Assembly: GCA_052389895.1 (NCBI GenBank)
Contig: JBQTHM010000006.1
Coordinates: 3,659 to 67,658, forward strand
Source of the DNA: CAVVXX01 sp052389895
Lineage (GTDB): Bacteria; Pseudomonadota; Alphaproteobacteria; Micropepsales; Micropepsaceae
Direction: 5' to 3'
DNA: 64,000 nucleotides
Numbering within the stretch: position 1 is the first letter of the stretch; each line of letters opens with the position of its first letter. The translations under genes and the position numbers were made by a program. The notes below the pieces were generated by a model that saw only the letters and a program-made list of their open reading frames with translations, was not told where the DNA came from and ran no database searches. Below are positions 42,070 to 50,564 of the stretch, in pieces.

Positions 42070-43278
42070 TCAGAAGTACAGGCGAGCGGAAAGCTGCAAT
42101 TGCGTGTCGGCGGCCTTTGGCCTATCGCCGGTAACGAACCGCTGATCGCGCGTGCTTTCTATGTGAAGCGCTTCCGCGGTAAGGCGCAGCCACTCTCGCG
42201 GGAACCAGCTTGCGGCGAATGTGAGCGCGTGACCGTTCTCGCTAAATGGCAAATCCGGGCCGGGATTGTGCTCGCGCGTCTCGAAAACCTCAGCGCGTGC
42301 CGCAAGGCGCACATCGCCCTCCTCCCAGCCTAACAGGGCGAAGGCGGAGTCGAAATTGGTAATGGCGTCGAAATTGGGAAAGGGCGTAATGATGGTGCGC
42401 CCCGTCATACCCTGGAGTAAGAGCGTAAACTGGCCGTGATGCGTCTTGAACCCCGCGCTCCAGAAATACGTGCGCCAGCCAAAAACGCCGTCAACCTCCT
42501 TCGCAGGGTCTGCCAGATTGTCGTAGTAGAGGATTTCAAACGCGCCGGTTCCTGCCTCGTCCCAGGATAGGCGTCCATACCAGCCAACGCGATGATCCAA
42601 TTCTTTGAAGATCGGCGTATGCAAGGGGATTTTTGCGCCGAAAAGGATTGCTGTAGCGTCTGGTTCGCGAAGGCGGTCGAAAAGCCCCGTCGGGTGATCA
42701 TCCAGTGTCCAGCCACGGTCGGCAATCATCACGCCTGCCGGGTCGTTCCAGCCGAACGCGGCGGCGCTGAGCGTCAGGGTGCCGCGCTCGCGCCTCCATT
42801 CGACGGTAGCCTCGGCGCCGATGGTGCGAAGTTCGGCGCCAACCCACGTGTTGATCGCCGAGGGCGTGAGTGTCCAATAGCTCGTCCACGCCATTTCGGT
42901 GTTCTCGAGCGAAATGGGCGGGAAGAATGCGCCGGCTTTCACCGACCAGCGCCACTCTGTAGTCGAGACCGGGCGGTAGCGCATGTACGCCTCCAGCAAA
43001 TCCACGGGCGTGCGCTGATCGGGGCCAGCGCGAAGCGACAGGAATGCGATTAGTTCCGGCAGCAAAAGCACGTGGCCGTCGGCGGCAAGCTCGGCAAACT
43101 GCAGATTCGAGTCGCCTCCTCCATAACGTGTTTTGCCCAATCCGCCATCCAGCCAACTGCGTTCGTCGGCGGGGAGCACGAGCCGCAAGTCGAGATAGCC
43201 TTCCAGCCCCGCATCCATGGCGTGGGCCATCGCGCATTCTGCCGAAAAGAAAAACGCGATGAGCAGCCTGCGCATCAT
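42070..43278 (-). CDS. outer-membrane beta-barrel protein of unknown function
   Basis: A 402-aa exported protein. Residues 1-20 form the signal peptide, and the mature part has many short amphipathic beta strands with aromatic girdles (SLRAGPDQRTPVDLLEAYMR, WRWSVKAGAFFPP, FWSAGFKTHHGQFTLLLQGM). It ends in Phe preceded by alternating residues (LQLSARLYF), the usual BAM targeting signal. It is the last gene of a cupredoxin-HK-barrel operon and overlaps the kinase stop by ATGA. Ligand unknown. Confidence 0.7.
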   Translation of the reverse strand: MMRRLLIAFFFSAECAMAHAMDAGLEGYLDLRLVLPADERSWLDGGLGKTRYGGGDSNLQFAELAADGHVLLLPELIAFLSLRAGPDQRTPVDLLEAYMRYRPVSTTEWRWSVKAGAFFPPISLENTEMAWTSYWTLTPSAINTWVGAELRTIGAEATVEWRRERGTLTLSAAAFGWNDPAGVMIADRGWTLDDHPTGLFDRLREPDATAILFGAKIPLHTPIFKELDHRVGWYGRLSWDEAGTGAFEILYYDNLADPAKEVDGVFGWRTYFWSAGFKTHHGQFTLLLQGMTGRTIITPFPNFDAITNFDSAFALLGWEEGDVRLAARAEVFETREHNPGPDLPFSENGHALTFAASWFPREWLRLTAEALHIESTRDQRFVTGDRPKAADTQLQLSARLYF

Positions 43279-45089
43279 GCGGCGTGGCGCATTGGTTCGG
43301 CTGCCAGCGGCAGTTCAATAATGGCCGTGGTGCCTACATTGGGCGTGCTTTCGAGCACGAGCTTTCCGCCGTGCAGTTCGATAATCGCCTTTGCGAAAGG
43401 CAGCCCCACACCGGCGCCCTGCTGACGGCCATCAAGTGAGGAGCGGAGCCGGTGGAACGGCCGGACAATAATCGGCAGCAGATCCGGCTCGATTCCGGCG
43501 CCGCGATCGCAGATGCGCACAGTGAGGCGCTCCTGTTTAACCGCACCTGAAATAGTTACCTCGGCGCCTGCGGGCGAGAATTTCACGGCATTGTGCAGAA
43601 GATTGATAAAGGCTTGGCGCATCTTGGCGGCGTCTCCCGCCATGCGGGGCCACTGCGTCGCCTCGCTCGCCAACAAGATGCGGACGCCGGATTTTTCCGA
43701 GAAAGGCTTCAGCAGAATTACGCTTTCCCGTAACAGCACACCCGGTGCGATGGAGTCGTGGGCGATCTGGAGCCGTCCGGCCGCCGCTTCGGCTAGATCG
43801 AGCATGCGCTGGACAAGCGCCAGGAGGTGATTGGCGCTTAACTGGATATCGCGCGCGTATTCGACATAGCGCCCCTGCCCCAGAGGGCCGAAAACCTGCT
43901 GTTCCAGCATACCGCTGAAACCAAGGATCGCGTTGAGCGGCGTGCGGAATTCATGGCTCATGTTGGTCAGAAACTGTGATTTGGCTTCGTTCGCGGTTAC
44001 GGCTTGAGCCAGCGCAATCTCCATCGATTCAATGGCGCCTGTGAGGGCTGCTTCGCGCTCCGCGATCGCGCTGGTCATTTCGCGAAGCGCGTTGCCAAGA
44101 CGCCCAACCTCGTGGCGCTGCCTGAAGACCGGCGGCGGCGTATAGTCGCCGGAAGCAATACGCTGCGCCACGGCAGCAAGTCCTTCCAGCGGCCGCGATA
44201 CGCCACGCACGATGAACATCGCGCCGCCGAGCGCGGCAAGCAGCGCAAGGATGAGAATGACAAGCATCGCGGTGACTATCGTGCGATAGACTGCAAGCGC
44301 TTCGTGGAGCGGATAGGCGACAACCGCGACAACAGGGGCGCTTTCCGCCAGCGTCTGCAGCCGGCCGACAACAGAAAGATACTCTCGGCCATCCGCCGCG
44401 GTGGCATGCGAGACGGCCTGCCCCGTGTCGGCGTAGCTGGTGGGGGGCAGAAGTCCGACCCGGTCGGCACTCTGCGCCGCAATGGTCCACGTCCCGTCCA
44501 TTGCCTTTGTCGCCAGCGTGATGGAACGCGGCAGCGATGCAATCGACCTCAGCTTCTCCAGGAGCCCGTTATCCACAGGAATGAACGCCGCAATGAACGC
44601 GATAGGGACGGGCGCGCGCACAGGTACCACGACAATCCAATAGATATATCCGTCGATGGCGGCGAGTGCGGTTCCTTTGTCCGCAGAAGCCGCTGCCTGA
44701 AGCAACTTTGGGAAGGGAAACTTACCGTCAGGCCCACCCGCTTGGCGCGTGTCTGCCGCGATCTCGCCCTGAAGCCCGATCAGGAGCATGCGCTCCGTGC
44801 CTATGCGGTGACCGTGATTGCGTAGAGCGGAGAGCTCGGTCTCGACGTCGCGTCTCGCAATGGCGGCTCGCAGCGCGTAGTCGAGCGAAAGAACCTGGAC
44901 GCCGTCGGTCACCCGCTCGGAGAGAAAATCGAGCTGGCGCGTGAATTGCTCCAATTCTGCCGTAAGTTCGCGCTCGGCTTTCTTGACGAGGTCGCTTCGC
45001 ACATAGCCGTAAATGAAGAGCGCGGTCAGGGCCTGCACGGCGACGAGCGTGACCACCAACAGGAGCGCGAGTCGATGGCGGAAGCTCAT
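43275..45089 (-). CDS. membrane sensor histidine kinase with dCache-like sensor
   Basis: A 604-aa kinase. Membrane helices at about residues 8-30 and 270-292 bracket a 240-residue periplasmic sensor. A HAMP domain (about 295-345) leads to the HisKA site His379 in NMSHEFRTPLNAI, and the HATPase domain ends near 595 with ICDRGAGIEPDL and GAGVGLPFAKAI. The G2 box reads GAGVGL where many kinases have GTGLGL. Its sensor and its output are unknown; no response regulator is in this operon. Confidence 0.88.
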   Translation of the reverse strand: MSFRHRLALLLVVTLVAVQALTALFIYGYVRSDLVKKAERELTAELEQFTRQLDFLSERVTDGVQVLSLDYALRAAIARRDVETELSALRNHGHRIGTERMLLIGLQGEIAADTRQAGGPDGKFPFPKLLQAAASADKGTALAAIDGYIYWIVVVPVRAPVPIAFIAAFIPVDNGLLEKLRSIASLPRSITLATKAMDGTWTIAAQSADRVGLLPPTSYADTGQAVSHATAADGREYLSVVGRLQTLAESAPVVAVVAYPLHEALAVYRTIVTAMLVILILALLAALGGAMFIVRGVSRPLEGLAAVAQRIASGDYTPPPVFRQRHEVGRLGNALREMTSAIAEREAALTGAIESMEIALAQAVTANEAKSQFLTNMSHEFRTPLNAILGFSGMLEQQVFGPLGQGRYVEYARDIQLSANHLLALVQRMLDLAEAAAGRLQIAHDSIAPGVLLRESVILLKPFSEKSGVRILLASEATQWPRMAGDAAKMRQAFINLLHNAVKFSPAGAEVTISGAVKQERLTVRICDRGAGIEPDLLPIIVRPFHRLRSSLDGRQQGAGVGLPFAKAIIELHGGKLVLESTPNVGTTAIIELPLAAEPMRHAA

Positions 45090-45101
45090 GATGGCCGCCG
45101 C

Positions 45102-45758
45102 TCAGTAGGTCTTGCTGTGGGGGTGCTTTACGCCGCGATGGCGCGCCCGCAGCAGCGGGATGGAAAGCGAAACTTTTGCACCGGAGTCCGTCACGTTCAG
45201 CGTGGCGGCCTTCGGGTGGTGTCCCGGCATGATTTGCGGGTCCCACACGCTCACGCGGTAGCGCCCTGGAGAAACGTTGCGGATTGTTGCCTGGCCGCTT
45301 GCGTCGGCGCTGACCGCCCAGGGCGTTTCGGCCACATAGACGAACGTCACCATGTGGTCATGAATGTTGCAGCCGATTGCCGCCACGCCGGGTATGTCGA
45401 AACTGACGGGCGCAGAAGTACGCCCGCGGTCGATCTCGAGGGCGAACCTCTTGATATCCGAAAATGAATACACCTGATGCATCGTGTGATCGCTGTTGCG
45501 AGACGCCACGCGTCCGCCGCGCCGAACGATCGTGACCAGCGGAATGAAGGTCTCGTCGCGCTGATCGACGATGGCTTCGAGCGGGAGCTGCGACGCCGGC
45601 ACCCTTGTATTTCCACCCTCGGGTAATAATTCGACCACGGCATGGGCTGCGGGGCTGCCGTCCGTCCCCGTCACTGCAACTTCAACCGTCGCAGCGAACG
45701 TCGCCGCGTTCGGGCAAAGAACGAGCGCAATAAGTCCCAATTTGAGGCGCCGGCACAT
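45102..45758 (-). CDS. exported cupredoxin-like (methylamine-utilization-type) protein
   Basis: A 218-aa periplasmic protein with a signal peptide at residues 1-22. A type I copper site is suggested by His94 in MHQVYSFSD, and Cys130, His133/His135 and Met136 in GCNIHDHM. An Ig-like or carboxypeptidase-regulatory fold (AEVAVTGTDGSPAAHAVVEL, ATIRNVSPGRYRVSVWDPQ) flanks it. Such proteins are annotated as methylamine utilisation proteins, but there are no other mau genes here. First gene of the operon with the kinase (12 bases later) and outer-membrane barrel; could be a copper- or redox-sensing or electron-transfer component. Confidence 0.7.
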   Translation of the reverse strand: MCRRLKLGLIALVLCPNAATFAATVEVAVTGTDGSPAAHAVVELLPEGGNTRVPASQLPLEAIVDQRDETFIPLVTIVRRGGRVASRNSDHTMHQVYSFSDIKRFALEIDRGRTSAPVSFDIPGVAAIGCNIHDHMVTFVYVAETPWAVSADASGQATIRNVSPGRYRVSVWDPQIMPGHHPKAATLNVTDSGAKVSLSIPLLRARHRGVKHPHSKTY

Positions 45759-45960
45759 GGCGACAATTTATGGTGCCGGAATTAATCCCCTCTTTATTTC
45801 TGGCTAATGGGAAGTAACCAAGAACCGTCTCGCCACACGGGGCGGCGGCCGCGATGCCGGCAAACTAAACTTTGTGGTTACCGCAGCCAGGGACTCAGGT
45901 TCTGGTTGTAGGGCTTTGCCGGCGCCAATTTATCCTTGACTTTCAAGCCTCTCCACCGGT

Positions 45961-45976
45961 TTAATTCTTTGTTAAC
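45961..45976 (+). promoter_or_regulatory. CtrA-type binding box
   Basis: TTAA (45961-45964), 7 bases, TTAAC (45972-45976): an exact TTAA-N7-TTAAC CtrA consensus. It lies 113 bases upstream of the PilZ-methyltransferase ATG in a 330-base gap between divergent genes (45759-46088). No other element is clear in that gap. Confidence 0.5.
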
Positions 45977-46088
45977 CATGTAACCGGTGCGTTTGTTCGA
46001 GGGTCGGGCAAATGAGTCGGCGCGACCCTGGTGAGCGGGGCACGCGCTGCAACCTCGAGCGGCCATCACCGGCAGGTGAGGTGTCGCA

Positions 46089-47534
46089 ATGTTGGCGTAT
46101 GAAGAGTTGCGTGGCTCGCAAGGCCGCGAGGTGTGGTTTCGCCCGCCCCGGTACGAAGCAAGAAAACTTTTTCCGCATGTCTTGCCGCGCGTTCGCGTCG
46201 GCGGTCATCTTTACAACCTTCAAAACATCAGCCTCGGCGGCGTTGCCGCGCTCGCGCAGCACGGCGCGGATTCCCCGCTTGAGGTCGGCGAAGTCGTACC
46301 GCTGACAATCCAGCAGTCGGGCCTTTCCATTTTTGAAAGCGAAGCGCGCGTCTGCCGTACGGAGACGACGGTATTTGGCACGAAGGTCGCCTTTCACTTC
46401 CTCAACAATCACGTCGAATTTGAAACGCTCCTCAACCGCAATACGCAGGCACAGATTGCCCGCCGCTCGGCGATGCTCAACGGCGAACTGAGCCAGCTCG
46501 TGTCCAAGGACTATCGCGCGTTCTGTTCCGATGTCTTAAACGTGCTGCGCTCCTACCGTGTCGTGCTCGACGAAAATGCGAATCTGGCGCGCCAGTTCGG
46601 GCACGGTTTCGACGAAGGCGGCGCATTCGAGGCGTGCATCGAACCCCTTCTTTCGCAATGGCGTGCGCTATGGCGCATGGGCAACGATCTCGCTCGCGCA
46701 GTGGAACACAAGCGCGAGGCTCTAGAGGCCAGCAAGGAATTCACGGAAATCGTGCTTACGCCCGAAATGCGTGGCGGCGCCATATGGGAGCGCAGCTACG
46801 CCAAGCCGTTCGGCTATCCTGGCGATTTTGGCGTCATGAACCAGGTTTACGATTGGGAGCGGCGGGGCAATGACGTCTATCAGATGTTGCTCCATCGGCT
46901 GGGACTGGAAGTCGCAGAATGCATCAAGACGCGCATGGAAGTGGTCAAGGGCGTCATCTCGCGACTGTTGCGCGAGAGGGGGGCGGACGGAACGGCGCAG
47001 GTCATGAGTCTCGGGTCCGGACCCGCCCGTGAAGTCGAGCTGTATCTCGCTGGCACCCACGTCTTGCCGGCCCGAGCCGAATTCACCCTAATCGATCAAG
47101 AGCAGGCAGCCCTGCGCTACGCCTTTGAGAAGACGTATCCGCATATTGTCCGGCTGAAGCAACATGCGCGCGTGCGCTGTCTCAATATGTCGTTCACGGA
47201 GATACTCAAGAGCAATGAGGCATTTGAGGCCGTGCCGCCCCAGGATCTTATCTATTCGGTTGGGCTGCTCGACTACCTCGTGGACCGGCGTGCCGCGCGC
47301 CTGACGCAAAGTCTGTACAACACCCTTGCACACGGTGGCCTGCTCATCATCGGCAATATGAACGAAACCGAACTCAGCAATCTCTGGCCAATGGAGTTCA
47401 TTGCCGACTGGACGCTGCATTATCGCGACGGAAAGCAGATGCTGGCATGGGTCGACGGCCTGCGACCCGCGCAAGCGTGGACCGAGCTCGATCCCACGGG
47501 CCGCGTACGTCTCTTGTACGTGCGGAAACCCTAA
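46089..47534 (+). CDS. PilZ-domain SAM-dependent methyltransferase, PhcB-like
   Basis: A 481-aa soluble protein. Residues about 20-115 form a PilZ-like domain (LPRVRVGGHLYNLQNISLGG, then TKVAFHF). Residues 120-280 are helical and contain AIWERSYAKPFGYPGDFGVM, a segment typical of the family annotated as 3-hydroxypalmitate methyl ester (PhcB) signal synthases. A class I methyltransferase domain follows with the SAM loop MSLGSGPAREVEL near residue 305, and DLIYSVGLLDYLVDRRAARL. The gene converges on a six-TM kinase (overlap 4 bases) and has a CtrA-type box upstream. Signal synthesis is a hypothesis. Confidence 0.65.
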   Translation: MLAYEELRGSQGREVWFRPPRYEARKLFPHVLPRVRVGGHLYNLQNISLGGVAALAQHGADSPLEVGEVVPLTIQQSGLSIFESEARVCRTETTVFGTKVAFHFLNNHVEFETLLNRNTQAQIARRSAMLNGELSQLVSKDYRAFCSDVLNVLRSYRVVLDENANLARQFGHGFDEGGAFEACIEPLLSQWRALWRMGNDLARAVEHKREALEASKEFTEIVLTPEMRGGAIWERSYAKPFGYPGDFGVMNQVYDWERRGNDVYQMLLHRLGLEVAECIKTRMEVVKGVISRLLRERGADGTAQVMSLGSGPAREVELYLAGTHVLPARAEFTLIDQEQAALRYAFEKTYPHIVRLKQHARVRCLNMSFTEILKSNEAFEAVPPQDLIYSVGLLDYLVDRRAARLTQSLYNTLAHGGLLIIGNMNETELSNLWPMEFIADWTLHYRDGKQMLAWVDGLRPAQAWTELDPTGRVRLLYVRKP

Positions 47535-48955
47535 CCCGCAGCCTTCAACGGCAGGACAGTCCCGCGCTCCACATAACGGCTCGGGGGAAGCCACACGGTT
47601 GCGGTCGTGCCCTTGCCGAGCTCGCTTTCGAGCGTGAGCTTGCCGCCATGGAGTTGAGCGAGTCGGTCGGCGTAGGGAAGCCCAAGCCCTGTGCCGCCAT
47701 GGCGGCGCGCCAAGGAACTTTCGACCTGCTCGAACGGGCGCAGCACGCGCGGGATCTCTTCCGCGGGGATACCGATCCCAGTGTCGATAACTTTTATTAC
47801 AACGCCTTCCTCGCGGCTCGCCGCAATCGAGAAGCGGATTTCGCCCCCTTCGCGCGTGAATTTCACGGCGTTGGAAACCAAATTCAGCACGAGCTGGAAG
47901 AGTAGCCTTTCGTCGGCGCGCACGAAGATCGGATGCACATTTTGCGGCGGTATGACGCGCACGCGAACGGCCTGGGCCGGGCCCTGGCACATGCGGATGC
48001 AACGCCCAACCAGCTCGACGACGTCCACATCGCGCTCTTCAAGTTCGAGTTTCCCCGACTCCGCCTTAGCGAGGTCAAGAATGTCGTTGATGATCGAAAG
48101 CAGATGCGACCCGCTGCGGTGTATGTCATTGACGTAGTCGGTGTACTTCTCGTTGCCGAGCGGCCCATACATCTGCCGTTTGAGAATGTCGGAAAACCCG
48201 ATCACGGCATTTAGAGGCGTGCGCAACTCGTGGCTCATGGTGGCCAGGAATTCGCTCTTGGAACGGTTCGCCTTGTGCGCCTCCTGCAGCAGAACGTTGA
48301 GCAAAGCGTTTTTTGCCTCGATAATTCTTTGGCTGGCGTAGGCTTTGCGGATGTAGGTCTCCTCGATGTAGCCGGAGAAAAGTCCCACGCCCGTTGCCAT
48401 TACGAGGAAGAAATCGTTGCTGATCGCCATTTCGCTAGGGATGGGATTTATCCACCAGCATACCGCCTGGTATGCAGCCACGAGCACGACCGATATCCAG
48501 AGCGAATGGATGAAGCGCAAGCGAATGAGGGTGCCGCAGTAGATCACAACCATGATAAGGCCGGCGTAGTACTGACTGTTGAAGGGTGCGTCCATAATGG
48601 CGGTCATCGCCACAATGCTGAGCCCGGCCACCATCATGGTGGAGCCCAGCGCCGCCTGCGCATATTTGTGGAAGTTGCGGGAAAATGTGAGGGCGAGCAC
48701 CGCAAACAGGAAGGGCGTCACGGCGCCGTACCGGATCGCCCAAAGGGCGAGATAATTGTCGCCGCCCACTATGCGATCGAGAATTCCGAACATCATGTAA
48801 AGGAATGTGCCGGCGATAATGTAGGTGCGGATGAAATTCATCGATTGTGCGAGAGATTCTCGCGCAAACTTCGCTTCGGCCTGCGGGTCGCGAAACCGCA
48901 GCCGGACCCGGTCAAGCTCGAAGCTCTGCTCGGTTGATTCAAATGCCGAGGACAA
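47531..48955 (-). CDS. membrane histidine kinase with six-TM sensor
   Basis: A 474-aa kinase. Six hydrophobic segments at about residues 40-190 form an integral-membrane sensor, followed by a coiled linker, HisKA with His242 in ATMSHELRTPLNAVIGFSD, and an HATPase domain with VIDTGIGIPAEE and GTGLGLPYADRLA. No receiver domain. The TTG at 48955 is the only upstream start and is poorly supported; an internal ATG near residue 39 is possible. Its position next to a PhcB-like gene resembles PhcS, the 3-OH-PAME sensor kinase of Ralstonia, but homology cannot be checked here. Confidence 0.8.
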   Translation of the reverse strand: MSSAFESTEQSFELDRVRLRFRDPQAEAKFARESLAQSMNFIRTYIIAGTFLYMMFGILDRIVGGDNYLALWAIRYGAVTPFLFAVLALTFSRNFHKYAQAALGSTMMVAGLSIVAMTAIMDAPFNSQYYAGLIMVVIYCGTLIRLRFIHSLWISVVLVAAYQAVCWWINPIPSEMAISNDFFLVMATGVGLFSGYIEETYIRKAYASQRIIEAKNALLNVLLQEAHKANRSKSEFLATMSHELRTPLNAVIGFSDILKRQMYGPLGNEKYTDYVNDIHRSGSHLLSIINDILDLAKAESGKLELEERDVDVVELVGRCIRMCQGPAQAVRVRVIPPQNVHPIFVRADERLLFQLVLNLVSNAVKFTREGGEIRFSIAASREEGVVIKVIDTGIGIPAEEIPRVLRPFEQVESSLARRHGGTGLGLPYADRLAQLHGGKLTLESELGKGTTATVWLPPSRYVERGTVLPLKAAG

Positions 48956-49130
48956 CGCGCATTTCGCCCAAAATAACCGCGCTCATCCTCGTGGGAAGGG
49001 ATAAACGATCAAATAATCGGGTTCCTGTTAGCAACTTATTCTTTTTCGTTGCTTAAGCGTTTACCGCGCATGCAACTAAAACTTAACTCTTGTTTGCCGA
49101 GAATTGGCGGGCTTTCACCGGGGGCAGGGG

Positions 49131-50465
49131 ATGCGCGGCTATGCGACAGGCGTTTTGGCGGCTGGCTGCGTCTTGCTGGCGCAATTCGCACATGCTGCCG
49201 GTTACGGCCTGCGCGAGCACGGCGCGGACGCGGTCGGCGCCGCCTATGCCGGGGCAAGCGCCACGGCAACGGATGCAAGCTATCTTGCCTATAACCCGGC
49301 GGCGCTCGGCTTTGTGGATGACTCCGACTTAGCCCTTAGCCTCGCCGGCATATTTCCCACGTCTTCCGCGAACTATAGCGCGACAACATCTGCGCTTACG
49401 CCCGTGGGCGGGCAGAACCGCCCCGATGGCTTCATCGACAATGCGGCGCTGCCGCAGATCGCCCTCCGGTTGCGCTTGGACGATAAATGGGCGATCGGCG
49501 TTTCTGTCACCGCGCCTTGGGGCCTCAGCACCGACTATCCGGAAGATTGGGTCGGGCGCTACTATGCGCTGCAAACCAAGCTCGTGACGGTGAATATTGC
49601 ACCGGTCGTTTCCTATACGATCGCGCCCGGTTTTGTTGTGGCGGCGGGCCCGGTGGCGCAATACGCGGACGGCAAGTTGTCCTCTGCCGTGGATGTAGGA
49701 ACATTGGGCGCTCTCCTCGCCATCCCCGGTTCGATCCCGGGCGCGCAGGATATCAAGGCACGCTACAGTGCGGACGCCTGGGGCTGGGGCTTTACCGTTG
49801 GCGCCATGGCCGAGCTGAATGAGGCTGTTACACTCGGCGTTGCGTATCGCTCGGAAATCGACACCGATTTCGACGGCAAGCTCGATTTTCAACTGGGAGG
49901 CAATCCGATTGCGCTTGCCATTAACGGCGCAACGGGACTTTTTTCCGACACGCCTGCTACGACGTCGCTGACGACACCGGCAACCCTGCACGTCGGGGCG
50001 CGCGTCAGGCTGAATGAGCGCTGGACGCTCCTCGGCGAAGCCGACTGGACCGATTGGTCGGCCTTCGACGAGTTGCGGATCAAAGCGAAGAATCCGGCGC
50101 AACCTGACGATGTGACGCCCGCGGATTGGAAGGGCGCATGGCTCTTCGCCGCCGGGCTGGAATTTCAGGCCGACGAGCGCTGGTCGCTGAAAGCGGGAGC
50201 CGCCTATGACGAAAGCCCGGTTCCCGATTCCACTTTTGGCCCGCGCATTCCCGATGCCGATCGCACCTGGATCGCGCTGGGGGCGCGTTACCGCATGAGC
50301 GAACGATCGCATGTATCGTTCGCGCTCGCGCATTTGTTTCTCCCCGAGCGCGATGCGCACCTGTCCGCTCTGCAGCCTGCGAACGCGCTGAGAGGCAACC
50401 TGGACGGATCATCGGAATCCGGCGTGACCGTCGTTGCCGTGGAGTTTTCCTTTCCGCTGAACTGA
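49131..50465 (+). CDS. fadL: OmpP1/FadL family outer-membrane transporter
   Basis: A 444-aa outer-membrane barrel of the FadL family, which imports long-chain fatty acids and other hydrophobics. The signal peptide ends near AHA (residue 22); mature residues start AGYGLREHGADAVGAAYAGA, the classic FadL N-terminus that occludes the barrel, followed by ATDASYLAYNPAAL. Terminal strand is VAVEFSFPLN. GGGGG precedes ATG 49131; the upstream frame to 49104 has no ribosome site. Confidence 0.9.
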   Translation: MRGYATGVLAAGCVLLAQFAHAAGYGLREHGADAVGAAYAGASATATDASYLAYNPAALGFVDDSDLALSLAGIFPTSSANYSATTSALTPVGGQNRPDGFIDNAALPQIALRLRLDDKWAIGVSVTAPWGLSTDYPEDWVGRYYALQTKLVTVNIAPVVSYTIAPGFVVAAGPVAQYADGKLSSAVDVGTLGALLAIPGSIPGAQDIKARYSADAWGWGFTVGAMAELNEAVTLGVAYRSEIDTDFDGKLDFQLGGNPIALAINGATGLFSDTPATTSLTTPATLHVGARVRLNERWTLLGEADWTDWSAFDELRIKAKNPAQPDDVTPADWKGAWLFAAGLEFQADERWSLKAGAAYDESPVPDSTFGPRIPDADRTWIALGARYRMSERSHVSFALAHLFLPERDAHLSALQPANALRGNLDGSSESGVTVVAVEFSFPLN

Positions 50466-50564
50466 CCACTATTGCCTGGCAGCGAATTTCAAAATAACGC
50501 CCGCCGGCCTTGCCCTTGCCCCTGTCTATAGGCGAGGTTTCGCCCGCACCTTTTGGGGATTGGC

